From Jacaranda mimosifolia (lineage: Eukaryota > Streptophyta > Magnoliopsida > Lamiales > Bignoniaceae): a stretch of 64,000 nt of DNA. A program made the position numbers and the translations under genes. The notes beneath the pieces are model-generated. The model was not told the origin of the DNA, did no database searches, and saw nothing but the letters and a program-made list of their open reading frames with translations. The stretch is from contig CM032128.1 of assembly GCA_018894105.1 (NCBI GenBank), positions 17,837,001 to 17,901,000 on the forward strand, in the 5' to 3' direction. This document shows, piece by piece, positions 8,617 to 21,808 of the stretch (the first letter of the stretch is position 1; each line of letters opens with the position of its first letter).

Positions 8617-11600
8617 ATGGCTTCCGTCCCTCTCGGCTGTTCATTGCCTCTGCAGATGCTATACTTGCCTTGGCAGCAGCACAAATACTTGGACGCCATA
8701 TGTTGCTATGCTTCTACAACTTCAACTCCACACAGCATCAGCAAAAGTAGCTGCAGCACTGAGACTGCAGGGGGAAGCTTAAAACCCATTGTGGTGAATG
8801 GCGACCCGCCCACTTTTGTCTCTGCCCCCGGCCGCCGTATCGTCGCTGGTATAGATGCCCACTTCTTCGTTTATCTAGTTTCGCATTATAGCAAGCGGTT
8901 TACAGCATTCCCACAGGCTATGATAGCTCTTGTTTCTTGTCTGTATTACTAGTGCATGTTTCTAAGGGATTTATAATTAAAAATTCTTTCATCAAGCATA
9001 CGTACGTTGTCTTATAAAAGTAAATCAAGTTTGTCTAACCATAGCCTACCGGTTTTGATTGGTTTGGTCGAGAATAGCTATGGTACTGAATGCATCTTGT
9101 TTTCAGTATGAACTCAGTTCACTGTCTAAAGAAAGCAGTGTTACTAGTGCTTTGTCTTACTATATGAGATTCCGTAGGAATGACAATTATGGCTTAAACA
9201 TCCGAAGTTGGGACTTCTGAAAGTACTCGGAAAGTGTGTGTTGGGTGGTATGCATATGAGTGGACATGAATTGCTTTTGAGATAAAATGAAAAATTTGTA
9301 GGCGCTAATTGCTTATTTGCAACAACTTGAACTCATGCTGTCAATCAACCACTGCTGTTATGAGTTTTTTTTCTTTTTTTTCTTCCTCCCCCTCTGTCCC
9401 TCTCACTTATGCTTTTCTGCTGAAATTAATTTTTTCTTTGATGTGAATCACTGATGAGGTTAAGTTTGATAGCACACTGGTGCACCTAACTTGTAATGGA
9501 TGTAGAAAACTATGTAGAGCTATATTTTGTGGGAATTGTGAAATTATATACATACAGGTAGCTGTCTTTTCTAAGTTGGTTCAACTACAAAATCTTGATC
9601 ATTTTTTAGGTGCTGATTTGAAGACCCTGCTTTGACTGTTATCTTCTGTACAAACTGCTTATATAAAATTCATAGAAGTTGTATGGAATGTCAGATGGAA
9701 CTTATGTAATCTATCAGACAATTCGAATTAATGATGTGGACAGTTTGATCCCATCGTTAATGCATAAGGTTTGATATGCTACTTAAATCATTGTAATTAT
9801 TATGATGTAAAAACTTCTTTTCCCCTGATTGATGACCAGTGAAAAATGAAAGTGTTTGTGCTCAATGAATGTCAGACTACTAATTGCCTCTACAGAACTT
9901 AAGCTGTCCCGGACATACATCTTACCTATGATACTCTGTAATAAACATAATTTGTGACCTTAATTTTTTTTTTTTGGTGCTACTTATTGTGTTGTAATGA
10001 CTGTTAGTTGGGGATTTGCATGGAGATCTTGATAAAGCTAGATATGCTCTTCGGATGGCTAGTATCTTGAGCTCTGATGGCCAAGACTTATGGGTTGGTG
10101 GACAATCGGTATGCATTTAGTTTACCGCTGAAAAGCTTGTGCAACTCTCTTTTGGAGGCAAATCATAATGCCAATTTTCAGTCTGCATGCTGTACTCCAA
10201 AACTAGATGTTTGTTGAGAAATTTAATGAATCTTATGACTGAAATTCTGTTCCATGACCAGGTATTAGTTCAGCTTGGAGATATCCTTGATAGGGGTGAA
10301 GATGAAATTGCAATTTTATCGCTGTTAAAGTCATTAGACATCCAGGCAAAAGCTAATGGGGGTGCAGTTTTCCAGGTTTTTATTGTGCGTTCTGCATGCA
10401 TATTTTAATCTGGAATGCCATCTCTGGTTGTTTTTTTCGAAGAGCAAAGAAAGTGCAGTACTCAATCTTAAATATCCTCCTCTGACTGGTTAAGACTTCA
10501 TATGGATAGTAATTTCAACATAGTTATTCTACCATTCTGTGGTTTAATAAATTTTCATCTCCTTCCAATCATTTTAAGTGCATGAACTGCTAAAAGCACA
10601 AGTGCTTGATTTTTAGGAGTTCTAGAAGCATAATGGATCACTTACCTTTCCTTGCCATATTTCTAGGTTAATGGAAATCATGAAACCATGAATGTGGAGG
10701 GTGATTTTAGATATGTTGATTCGGGCGCATTCGATGAGTGTGCTGACTTCCTGGAACACTTGGAAATCTCTGACCATAACTGGGAAGAAGCATTTGTTAG
10801 TTGGATTGGTGTATCTAAGAGATGGAAAGAAGATCATAGGGTGGCACAAAATAATTGGGGTCCCTGGAATTTGGTGAAGGTATGTTGTGAATTTAGACTG
10901 TATCATTCAACGTCTCGATCTCTAGATAATTCTAGGATGCAGAAGATTGTGATAATTTGAGTAATGGTAATGATTTTAGTTTCATGATAAAGATCTGGTT
11001 ATATTACTAACAATTAGGTCTCTTATCCTTTAAACATATGATGAACTTGTGATTTAGAAATTCTTGTTGTGGTGAGATCTGTTTCTGATAGCTTTTTATG
11101 GCTTTATATGACATGTATGAACTTTCTCTAACTTAGAAAGAAGTTATTCTGCATTGAGAGCATATCCAGCCCGCCAAGTCACCATGCAATGTCTCATAGA
11201 GTTGGATGTATTTGTCTTACCTTGCAGAGAGATTATTTCCATTACTTAAACCCATGATCTCCAGGTGACAAAAGAGCATTTACTACTGATGCACAGTGGC
11301 CTGCTCTAGAATTTCGTATTAATGGTCAGAATATAATGGAAACAGCATCCACTTATTTTACCTTCTTTCTTGACTATGGAATGCAGATGTGGGTTTGGGT
11401 TGAGTGGCTGTTGTTTCGTTTGGGGGTGGGGGGGGGGGGGGAGGGGATTGAATGGGTACCATTTAATGAACTTGCTGAATTTCCTAAGAAGCACTGGTAA
11501 CTTAGTTTTATCTTGAAATTCCTTGCACAATGGAAACTGCTTTTTCTCATAGAAAATAAATGGGCCTTATGAACATGTAATGTTCTTCCCCAAATATAAT

Positions 11601-14600
11601 AAAATTTCCCAAACGTACCAGTGCACTGAGGATGGCTCAGCCTAAAATATACAAGTATGTGATGGTCAGCAGAATTGATGTCATAGATCATTCTCCTTAT
11701 TGTTAAATAAAGTTTTATTATGCCTGGTATTCTTTGATCAACCTCAGAGCATTATACTCCAGCTAAGGGTTGTCTCAAATGGACATCAGTTAGGCATGAT
11801 TTTGCACTTAGTCTGTAGCACATTTCTCAAAAATTATATGTGAATGGCATTGATATAATCAGTTGAGGTGATTTGAATATAATACATTTGACTATTTATG
11901 GGAAAAAGTTAGAAATAGTTTCAACGACTGCTGCTATGAACCAGTTCACTCTAACCCTAGTTTGATATATTAATACTATGCAATAATAGTTGGTCCATAT
12001 GCTGTTCAAGAGCTGTCCCAAAAATGTTCAACAGTATTCCTATAAACCTAGTAATATTAGAATACAACCAAATTCAAAAATAATTTATTACTCTTGTTTT
12101 TTATATATTATCTGATTTTGTTTGTCTCCTCAAGCACCTAACCAATTAACTAACTTAGCAAGAAAAGCTCTTAGGAAGACGAGTTCTTGTAGGCACTATA
12201 TAAAACTTTTTGGCCGAGACTTCAACCAGACCATATTTTCTTAGTTGCCAAACTCATTTCTTATATTTTCCATTCTACTGATAAAGGCTATTCATTTTTT
12301 AACATAATCCAATCAGCATCTACTATTAGTATCGAAATAATGTTGCTTAATGACACATATATTTTAGACTTTTGAATTGTGGATATGTGATGCTTTTCCA
12401 ATGTGTTTATTTGTGAGAAGCTTCATCCAGTTTTTTAGGTTACAACACTAGTATCTACTTTCTAATTAAATCACCTGACTATTAGGACAGCGACAGAAGG
12501 GAGTGATTGCAAGATCGATTCTCCTAAGACCAGGAGGTCCATTGGCATCTGAATTGGCACGGCATGCGGTGGTTCTCAAAGTGAATGACTGGGTATTCTG
12601 TCATGGTGGCCTTCTTCCTCATCATGGTAATTATTGTTCTCCTAATTCTGAAATTTTAATAGTTAAAAATAATGACTTACCAGACCTTTTGTTCTGCTGC
12701 AGTTGAATATGGCATAGAGAGGATGAATAGAGAAGTTTCTTATTGGATGAAAGGCCAAGGCATGGATGATGATTATCCACAAATCCCCTTTTTAGCCACC
12801 AGAGGCTATGACAGTGTAGTGTGGAGTCGTTTATACTCGAGAGACACATCGGATCTGGAAGATTGTCAGATCAATCAGGTTGTTTAATGTTTATCATTTT
12901 GTTCGTGTGGTTGATATTCTTGTGCTCTTTTCATGGCCTTTGGGATCTTTTGAGTCCAAAATTTTGCCTCTTATCAGATCCAATCTATTCTCTGTGAGAC
13001 ACTTGAAGCAGTAGGTGCCAAGGCAATGGTGGTAGGACATACGCCACAGGCTACAGGAGTAAATTGGTAAAGAAACTTGAATGTGTTTTCAACTCTTTAT
13101 TCCTGCAAAAGTTGATTTAATCTGTGTGATCACTACAAACAGCAATCAGTTAACCTACCTACTTCAACCCTCTGGTTTGGTTTGTCTTCTTTCAAACCTT
13201 TTTCTCCATGGAAAACGAGCATAGGTCACTCTAAATAGATGGCAAGAAAATTCAGGAAGATACGATACCTTGTTTAACCTCAAACTGGACAAAAGAAGCA
13301 AAACGGGTGGTATAATTAAATGCCAACTAATAACTCTGTAACAGTTTTAGTTGTCCATGAGAATACTTGTGTAAAGCTCCAAGATGATATTAATTACAAC
13401 ATTACTAATTTAAGCAATAGATACAACTCATTAATGGCTGATAGATACCCTATATTGTGATATCAATATATATGAGTTTGAAAAAGGCAATATAGGCTGC
13501 ATTAGGCATACCTGCATGACCATCAAGTGACGAAATGAACAATCATTAGCGGGCAAATTGGATATGGGTGAAGGCTATTAACTCTTGAGTGGCTAATCAA
13601 TCAGATATAGTAGCAAAGAGACTGCGTTGAAGGCTTGTATGTGTCATTATGCATGAAATTCATCAATCATTCTTTAGCATCCCATGTATATACTTGCATG
13701 TAGAATTCCTGTTTGAAAGGAACTGAAAATTCTTTAGGATATATATTTATTCAAAAGTAGAAATATAAGATGATGATCATATGGCGTACAGGGCTAAGCC
13801 ACCTGCAACCAAGATGATCCTATAAGAATTGGATATTTAAGTAACAAGGAGACAAAAAGGCTTGCAGGGTTAACTATTTCATCTCGTAACTTGGCAAATT
13901 TAATTGAAGAAGTAGAATCTGGACCACAGCTGATAGAAACATTGGCTTGCACTAGGGATCCAGCTGGATTTCCTGTTTTGAAAGTTTCCTCTCTGATACT
14001 GTTTGTGACTTTGACAACTTGTATTCAGATTTTGGATTTGACTGAGATTACTGATCGTATGAGAGCTTGGTTTGGTTGTGCTGCAGCGAATTCAGTTGTA
14101 GTATTTGGCGCATTGATGTGGGAATGTCTAGTGGAGTTCTTGATTCAAGGCCTGAGGTGGTACACACACCATATTTCATTCAATTCCACAGCTCTTATTC
14201 TTAACTACAATGTGAATTTTGTAACACCATTTGCATATTCAAAAACTCAATGTTCATGCACCTAACTTAAGTGTTACTCCTATACATATATCCGAGAAAT
14301 TTTGACTGAATAAAAGAACTAAGGCACGTGATTGCACTTAAATGTAGATAGAAGAAGGATAAGGATTATTTTTAATGATATTTATTATTTCTCGTGGGAG
14401 ATTGTTTATTTCATTTTATTTGGGTTATACTTTGGTCAATATATTTTCTCTTCTTTCCTGATATTGTCTCTAAGTTTAACTAATCACCCTAAGAGACACG
14501 CAAGCGTCATAATTGAATCTATTAGAAATAATAGATGAAAAGATTGTATTCTCTTGATATTTGATTTATTTTGATCAGGTTCTAGAAATAATAGAAGGTA

Positions 14601-14659
14601 GAGCAAAGGCAATCCGAGGCAAAAGAGATAAAGAGATAGATGTAGTGAGGTACAAGTAG
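8617..14659 (+). CDS. SLP1: Shewanella-like protein phosphatase 1 (SLP1-like, chloroplast PPP-family phosphatase), nine exons
   Basis: Exons: 8617-8848, 10008-10108, 10262-10375, 10667-10879, 12491-12626, 12703-12878, 12978-13066, 14087-14156, 14579-14659. All introns are GT-AG, phases agree, and the total is 1212 bases (403 residues), close to what I recall for plant SLP1. Metal and phosphate motifs of PPP phosphatases are intact: GDLHGD (79-84), GDILDRG (117-123), GNHE (152-155), CHGGLLPHH (257-265) and GHTP (344-347). The first ~65 residues are Ser/Thr-rich and non-conserved, as in a chloroplast transit peptide. The blocks VSWIGVSKRW, WGPWNLVK, RGYDSVVWSRLYSR and WRIDVGMSSGVLDSRPEVLEI fit the bacterial-like SLP1 class, not PP1/PP2A. 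Known SLP1 proteins are Ser/Thr phosphatases of chloroplasts; the substrate here is unknown. The start at 8617 is the first ATG of the open frame; splice borders were chosen by frame and conservation. Confidence 0.93.
11422..11446 (+). other. G-run in SLP1 intron 4 (possible G-quadruplex)
   Basis: Near-continuous G tract (G5 T G13-type run, then A, then G4) inside the 1.6-kb fourth intron, on the coding strand. It could fold as a quadruplex in DNA or pre-mRNA, or it may reflect slippage or an assembly artefact. Confidence 0.6.
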
Positions 14660-17253
14660 TTGATTATACATAGAAAGCAGATAAGGCTTCTGACTCCAGG
14701 TAATTCAAATCCCATTTTACTTCTTCAGTCGTCAATTTTTCATTTAATGATTCTTTTTCAATGTTTGCGTTTCTCCCTCTCCCTCTTGCATTAAAATGAC
14801 CATATGCAAAGTCTTCATTTAAACTCTTTTTTAAGTCAATAGATCAAAGCAAGATTAAAGCACAAACATTTCCAACACAACACTTGAAGCTTCTGCACAA
14901 AAATCTTTCTGCATCTATCTATTGGAGAACCTTAAAATTATTAACCTTGACAACCATAGATACAAAAATACATGCTCAACAAGGATTTGATGAAAAATTT
15001 CAACTCCTAATATATTACATACTTTGGTATTACAAGGGAAGCAAGCTTACAAGGCACTGGTATTATAAGTATTGCTAAGATTTTAAATAGTGCAAAATAA
15101 TATGAAAGTTTGAGAGTAACATTATATGTGGGGAGGAATAATAGCTATTCATGAATTGTAGTTACTGTGAACAACATTGAATTAGTAATAGATACATATG
15201 TTAGGATAAGTAAAATCGAACAAAATTAAATTAGTAATAAATACATATGTTAGGATAAGTAAAGTAGTTCATACAATGAAATCAAAGAAATAAATTAGCA
15301 ATTGAATTGAAATGTTGCCGAAATCAAATTGGAGAAAACCAAACAACTGAGCTGGTAAGACAAAAAGCACTTGGATGGTACTCAAGTGGGTCTCACAAAA
15401 ATGTACGAGCTGATTGTCAAATTTATTCATTATTGCATGTGTATATGACAACGTTATAGTTATAAAGTTAAGCCATGATTCAATAATTTGTCATATATGA
15501 TTCAATAATTTGCAATGCACTTAGATATTATTCGCTTGAATGGCATGAAATATGTTATATATCCAACATATCTTATATATTTCAGCAGAAATTAAGTGGA
15601 CTGGTGACCTTCTAAATTACATAAGATGGTAAGAGTCCAATATTTCACTTCATGGTATCAAAATATATTACTTAATATCTTACAAATCTATCTTACACCC
15701 CAAATGCCTGATATAAAATTTTATAAAGTCAATCCATCAAAATCTCTAAATTAATTACAATTCAGAGTTGAATTTTAAAAGATGTAATTGTTAGATTTCT
15801 AGGGATAGAAATATTTTGTCATCCAAATTATATCTGGTTCATACGTACTTTTTTTTTTGTTTTTTTAACACTATACCTTTCAATAAGCAAAAATTACACA
15901 GGCTATGCATGTCGGTGAATTATAGTGAAATTATTTTGTCAGAATTCAATAATGCGCATGATACACCTAAATTTGAAAGACAAAATCATTAAATTATGTT
16001 AAGATTAAAAAAGAAAAAGGAAGAAAGAATTAAGACTTATTTTTTTGTCTTTGTCTAACTGCATTCAAGTTTAGACTAGTTTGCTCTTTAAAATATGCAG
16101 CCTTCATTTTTATAGGGCGATTCAAATACTCTATTTAGATTAATTGTTATTTTATCAATAATTTTATGCATGAAAAATCAAGATTATAAACCAGCGGCAA
16201 GTTATTACAAGTGAATGGGCAAGTTTAGATTCAATTGTAAAAACTAAAAAGTATTTTTTGCTTTTTTAAACCAAAATAGAATAACTTCACATATTACCAA
16301 AGCATATCCACTATTTTCAAAATGCACATGTACTCTACTTTCGGAAAATAATATTATATTAGTAAAAAAAGCTCACTAAAATATCCATGGATAAATTTGT
16401 GTATTCAATTGAACAAATTGTGTGTAGTTTACTAATATAAATATATTCACTTCTTTTCAAAAAATTCGTAATAAATATACATAAAAAATAAATTCAAATA
16501 TTATTTATGTATTTAAAAAATTATGTAATAGCAAATAGCTAGATTGATTATTCTCTTTGATAGTTTTCTAATCATTTGCAAATTTTTTTGCTCCAAAGAA
16601 TTCATATTAATTGTTATTTTGGGATATAACTTTTTAAAGAAATTTTCTCATGTTTTTATTGCGAAACACATTTTATGAAAATCTTTTTTTTTTTTTTTTC
16701 TAACAATAAAAAACAAGTTTGTCACAAAATTTTGCACAGGCACTCGTAGCCTGAGTATCTCTTGTAGCCTTCATACGATGATCCTATCCATTTCTTTTGA
16801 AGGACTTTTTCTTCGTCCTAAAATGAACGTCAATACCAATCGCTTGCTAAATGAATTATTTTTAAATTAATTGCAAGAACTCTCCAAGGAGTTAGTGTAA
16901 CTATGATTAAACTCCTTATTTTGAAATTACCAAAACCTCTCAAAATTCTTTTGTTAAGGAATTCAAACGGTACACTTTAATAAATAAATCTAAAAGTAGA
17001 ATATATTATTCTATCCCAAATCCTTTTGCTACTTCTTTTACTCTCATTGTGTGGTTTAAATGTTAAATGTGATAAATGTCTGAAGTATCAAATTAAAGTT
17101 ACATTTCACAATTAGATGGTGTTAATGTTCTATATATGTGGAGGGATTTAAGTGTGAGTGTTGGATGTTATGCCGACATAATATGCTTCATTAGTTTCTA
17201 TCTAACATAAGGATGTGATTGTAAGTTTTTATATAACATATGGGTGACACTGT
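14660..17253. other. Intergenic, no gene seen (SLP1 3' UTR at the start)
   Basis: The first few hundred bases are likely 3' UTR of the phosphatase gene. A GTAATT after CTCCAG near 14700 could be a UTR intron donor. The rest is AT-rich with T-runs near 15850 and 16685 and no open frame with recognisable content. A short imperfect direct repeat (tagtaat(a)aatacatatgttaggataagtaaa) occurs near 15185 and 15232. Confidence 0.5.
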
Positions 17254-17521
17254 AAGTGCTAGTTTGATTGAATTTTTAAGTTATCTCATGATTATTTATC
17301 ATGTAATAATTTATGTAATTTTTTATTATTATAGTATAATTTGGCTGGTATGATAAATATATCCATGGGGGTATGTTAATTTATTATGAAAATTGCACAT
17401 ATAAATATGGACTTTTTGTATTCATGTGGGTTTGAGTGTTTATTGTTATTCTAACTAAACGAATGATAAGGTGAGATAAAAATACTACATCCCATCTTAT
17501 CATTCCAATCAAATTAGCCCT
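17254..17521. mobile_element. MITE-like element, ~268 bp
   Basis: The left end AGTGCTAGTTTGATTGAA and the right end, read inverted as AAGGGCTAATTTGATTGGAA, form imperfect terminal inverted repeats of about 18-20 bp. The interior is AT-rich and has no ORF. Superfamily and target duplication are not clear. Confidence 0.55.
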
Positions 17522-19990
17522 TCCTTGAAATGTTCTATGGATGCAACCATGCAGGGTTGCATATGGCATGCCTAGAACATGGGGGGTTGGGGGGTGGGTG
17601 GGTGTTAATAGATACAATTGTTGTAGATCAATAGAAAGTCAAATCACTTAAGTTATAATTTATACCAGCTTATTGGCTGAGTATACTTGGATACATAGTA
17701 AGTTGTGATTAAACAAAAAAGGTTGTGATTAATACTTACCATGATTTATTTGTTGCTCATATTATATTTTTAATCGAATGGACTAGCAATTCATATGAAA
17801 TAGGTAATAGGGTAATTGGATGATATTATCAATGTGTTGGGCATTTAATAGGTGATAATATCTAAAAAATTGATTGGATTTTTGTGTTCTGTTTACAGGA
17901 ACAAAAGGATATAATTTTTTTTATCTAATTTCGAAAAGAAGGTAATGGGAAAATTTTAGGTATACTGGGATGTTGTTGTTATTTAGAATAACTAGTGGTT
18001 AGTGCACGTAATTTTTGCTTGCGTAAAATATTTTGAATAATATATATTATTTATGTATATTTTCATATTTATTATATTAAAAATTAGCATGCATCTAAAA
18101 TATGCACTTATAATTTGCATATTTGTGAAAATAGCAATTATATAAAATAAGCATTTCATACTTCATTATCAGATAAACGAAAAAAAGTTCAAAATTCACT
18201 AAAATATTGAGCTTATCATATGACAATGGAAGTTTTTAACAACATGGTTATTCGGATTGTATATTATAATTATAACTTGATTTTATTGAATGTATGGGTA
18301 AGTAAAAAGGGTAAATTTGGTACATTTGAAATTGGATATCGTAACTGCCTATAATGTATATGAATTTCATGTTCAATACTGTGTTTTTATTTTTATTTTA
18401 TAAAAAAATTAAAGAATAAAACTTGTAAAATGCATAAATAACTTCCACTTTAGATATAAAATGTAACTTTCTTTTTATGATAGTAATTACAAGATTTATT
18501 GTTGATAAATTATCAACTAGTATAATTTTAACAGCATTATGTACTCTAGCCCTCCTTATATAATTTGACCTTATTACGTAAGGTAGGCAGTGGCACCTAA
18601 CTATCCATAGTACAAATAATATTACCTCGTAATTTTAATTGATTACAAAGACACCTCTACATGTCTGACATATTACTAAAGGCATCACTGTTCATGAAAA
18701 AGTTAGAAAAGGTCAAAAATTGGAAAACCAAGAAAATTTTTGAGTGACGTCATAATTTTTCATCTAAAATTTGCACAAAAGAGATTCAAATTTGAAGGGA
18801 AATTATTCATATTTCAGCAAGGTAGAGGCTATGATCAATAACTGGAGTAAGTTTAACTCCCAAAGGAGGTCATCAGATTAACACTTACTCTTTTTCAATC
18901 AAATGGTCCAAACTTATAAAAAATTACCCATATGTTGGATCGGGGGCTCAAAAAAGTTCTTAAAAGAATATATTGAGATATCGAAGTAATATATATATCA
19001 TGAACTATAATTGATCAATTGAAAACACTTGATATTTAGAACAAAAAAAATTAGTGATATTAATTTAAGTGAGATTTTGTAGCTGCATGAGTTGAATGGG
19101 TGTGTGGAAATGTGAATTCAGGTCAGGTGCATGTATGTTGAACATTTGTTCTATTTGTATTCACTGGACCCCTTTATAAATAATAGTGCTCAAATATTGA
19201 AACAAGAAAACGGACAAAGTCACTCTGGGTGTTCAAATTACAGGGAGCTGTGCCAGCTTTTTTGGATGGATCATGGACGTCGACAATAAATAACGACCAC
19301 CACCTAATTAAGCTTAACAGTACTGTGAGAGGAACGTTAGGGCGTTGCGGGTGGCTGGGCACCAACTTTGTTTCAACCTTGCCAATAATGCTACCTAAAG
19401 AGAGTAACGTGACTTGAAGGCTTCTATCTGACCGATTAATGCCTCTGGACTGGAGTTTGCCTATATATATATATATATATATATATGTACGCACTAAAAT
19501 TATTTGTATTATAAGCTAGTCCACAGTTCTTTTTATATATATATATATATTGATTCTTTGTTGTACTTGTAAATTATATAAGATATGAAGAATGCAGTTC
19601 TGTGTACGTACTGCAATCAGAGTTTGAAATAGTAGCTGATGGGTCTTGCGCTGGTGTGGTCTAACTCAAGTCATAAAGTTATTAAATGATGTTTAATTTC
19701 ATTCATTAAGTAGTTAAAATCATATTAGACATTATAATATCAAATAGAAATTGCAGTATTGATCTAAATTCGTGAAACTCTCTTTCCCTTTCCCTAGAGA
19801 AGTCCTAATTACAATATTTTTGGTGTACAATGATCACTAGCCTACCGAAATAAACTATTGAGATATTGTAGAAAGTAAGGATTCTGCACTCTGCATTGGA
19901 TTCCAAGGGCTCTTACGCCCCCAAAACTGATAACCATTACACCATTGTATGCAACACCAATTTTCCCAAACTCTACTAGGAAAATAGCAT
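17522..19990. other. Intergenic, no gene seen
   Basis: AT-rich with a G-rich patch at 17580-17605 and a (TA)n tract at 19462-19486. A less AT-rich island at about 19210-19460 is open in both strands (62 and 106 codons) but I recognise no protein family in either frame. Confidence 0.45.
19462..19486. repeat. (TA)n microsatellite
   Basis: About 12 uninterrupted TA units; a second shorter TA tract follows near 19535-19550. Confidence 0.85.
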
Positions 19991-20070
19991 TTAGGGGCAA
20001 AGTGCCACTCAAATAGTTCTATAGTGACAATTTTAGATTTAATGGCATCTTTTAAAAGTGTCATTTGTAG

Positions 20071-21808
20071 CAGTATAACAAAAGATATAGATGTAAGTAA
20101 TTTACTTTTGTCATCACATTAATAAAATGCAACAAATGCATCAAATGATACATTAAAATGTAACTAAAAATGCATTAAATAATATGTCAGTGCAATTGAA
20201 GATGTTTTTAAATGACATGCTAATATGACACTAAATATGCATATAGTGACATGTTAAAATACCACAAATTTTCCTTTAAATGATAAAGTATCGCGCCACA
20301 AAAAGTACAACAAATGATATGTTAAAATATCACAAAGATAATTTTAAATTACATGCTACTATGACACGAAGATGCATATATTGCCGTTAAAATGCCACAA
20401 AAGATTTTTTTTGATAGCATAATTAGATAATATGCTAAATTAAATGTCACAAAAGATTCTTTTTAATGATATGTTAATCCACCTCCAGTATCTTATATAT
20501 GAGACTCCAACATGCCCCAATTGCTTTGTATAAGACTTGAACACGCAATCCTCTATCGAAAATATATAAGTTTACCATCAAGCTACCCATCAAATGTTCA
20601 ATATAACAGTCAAAAAATATTAATTATATTTATACTTTGAAAGTATATTTTCTAAATGATTTAAATGTATGCTCAAAATTATTATATTAAATAATACATT
20701 TAAAAAAGTATGAGAGATTAAATTTAGGGATAGAAAATATTCAAGAATAAAACATAATATATAGGTTAGGAGACAAAAAATTGGCAAAATCTTAAATATT
20801 TGATACTTCCTTAAAAATATGGTTAATTTAATTGATACACTAAAAATAGATCAAGTAGTTAATTTAATCAATACATATAAATTTATAACTTTTACAATTA
20901 TCAATGTATCTGTACTTTATCTATTCTTGTGATATTTATTTCATGTTACACCATAACTAAATTATGAGTGATATTTTCTTTTTTTTGCAATTTTTGTTAC
21001 TAAATATTACTATATTAATTTAATGTGTCAGATACTGTAAAGTACATTATTTAGTGTCACTAAATAATTTGCAGTTTTTAAGAAAAAATTAGCGGCACCA
21101 CTTAAATGCTTGCAAATGCGTTTATGTTAGCATTTTCATTGAAATGTCACTATTTTTATTTATCATTTATTAACCAAACGCCATTAAATATTGTATAATC
21201 ATGATATTTTTCTATAACTATCACCATATTACTCTTCTGTTTCACTGCACCACAAAATATTACTAAATTAGTTTCATTAAATATTTTGTGGCATTTTTTG
21301 TAAATGATATCATAAGTAAATATGAGTGACATTTTTTAAGAAAAATTAGTAGTACTAGTTAAATGTCTTCAAATTACATTTGTTGGCATTTTTAATCAAA
21401 TGTTCTGTTTGTCATCTACTAATAAAATGCTGCTAAATATTTTGTTATAGTAACAATTTTTTTCCAACTATCACCATATTATTTTTGTGTGTTGTTACAC
21501 TATAAAATAACACTAAGTTAATGCCACTAAATACATTATGGCATTTTTGTTAAATGACACAACAACTACATATTAGTTGCATTGTTCTAAAAAAATTAGT
21601 GGCATTAGTTAAATGTCTTTGTAATATATTTGTCTCGGCATTTCAATCGAACGTTACTAATTTTTTGTCATGTAATAACCAAATGTCACCAAATATTAAA
21701 TTACAGTAGTATTCTTCTACGATTATCACCATTTACTTTTTTTTATCATTATATTATAAAATGTCGCTAAATTAATGCTACTAAATATTAATTTTCTTAT
21801 AGTAAAAT
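20071..21808. mobile_element. CACTA-like non-autonomous DNA element with subterminal and internal repeats
   Basis: The left end CAGTATAACAAAAGA and the right end, read inverted as TACTATAAGAAAA, resemble degraded CACTACAAGAAAA termini of plant En/Spm (CACTA) elements. The interior is packed with variants of AAATG(T/C)CACTAAAT and its inverse (TTTAGTGGCATTT-like), typical of CACTA subterminal repeats. The segment starting aagaaaaattagtgg recurs at about 21079, 21337 and 21588, giving three tandem units of about 250-260 bp, with a partial fourth before. No transposase is seen. More of the same motif occurs from about 19990, so the left border may lie further left. Confidence 0.45.

Noticed and set aside
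13891..14265. 124-codon + strand ORF
   Set aside because: It lies across SLP1 intron 7 and exon 8 in mixed frame; only the spliced exon 8 part (14087-14156) is supported.
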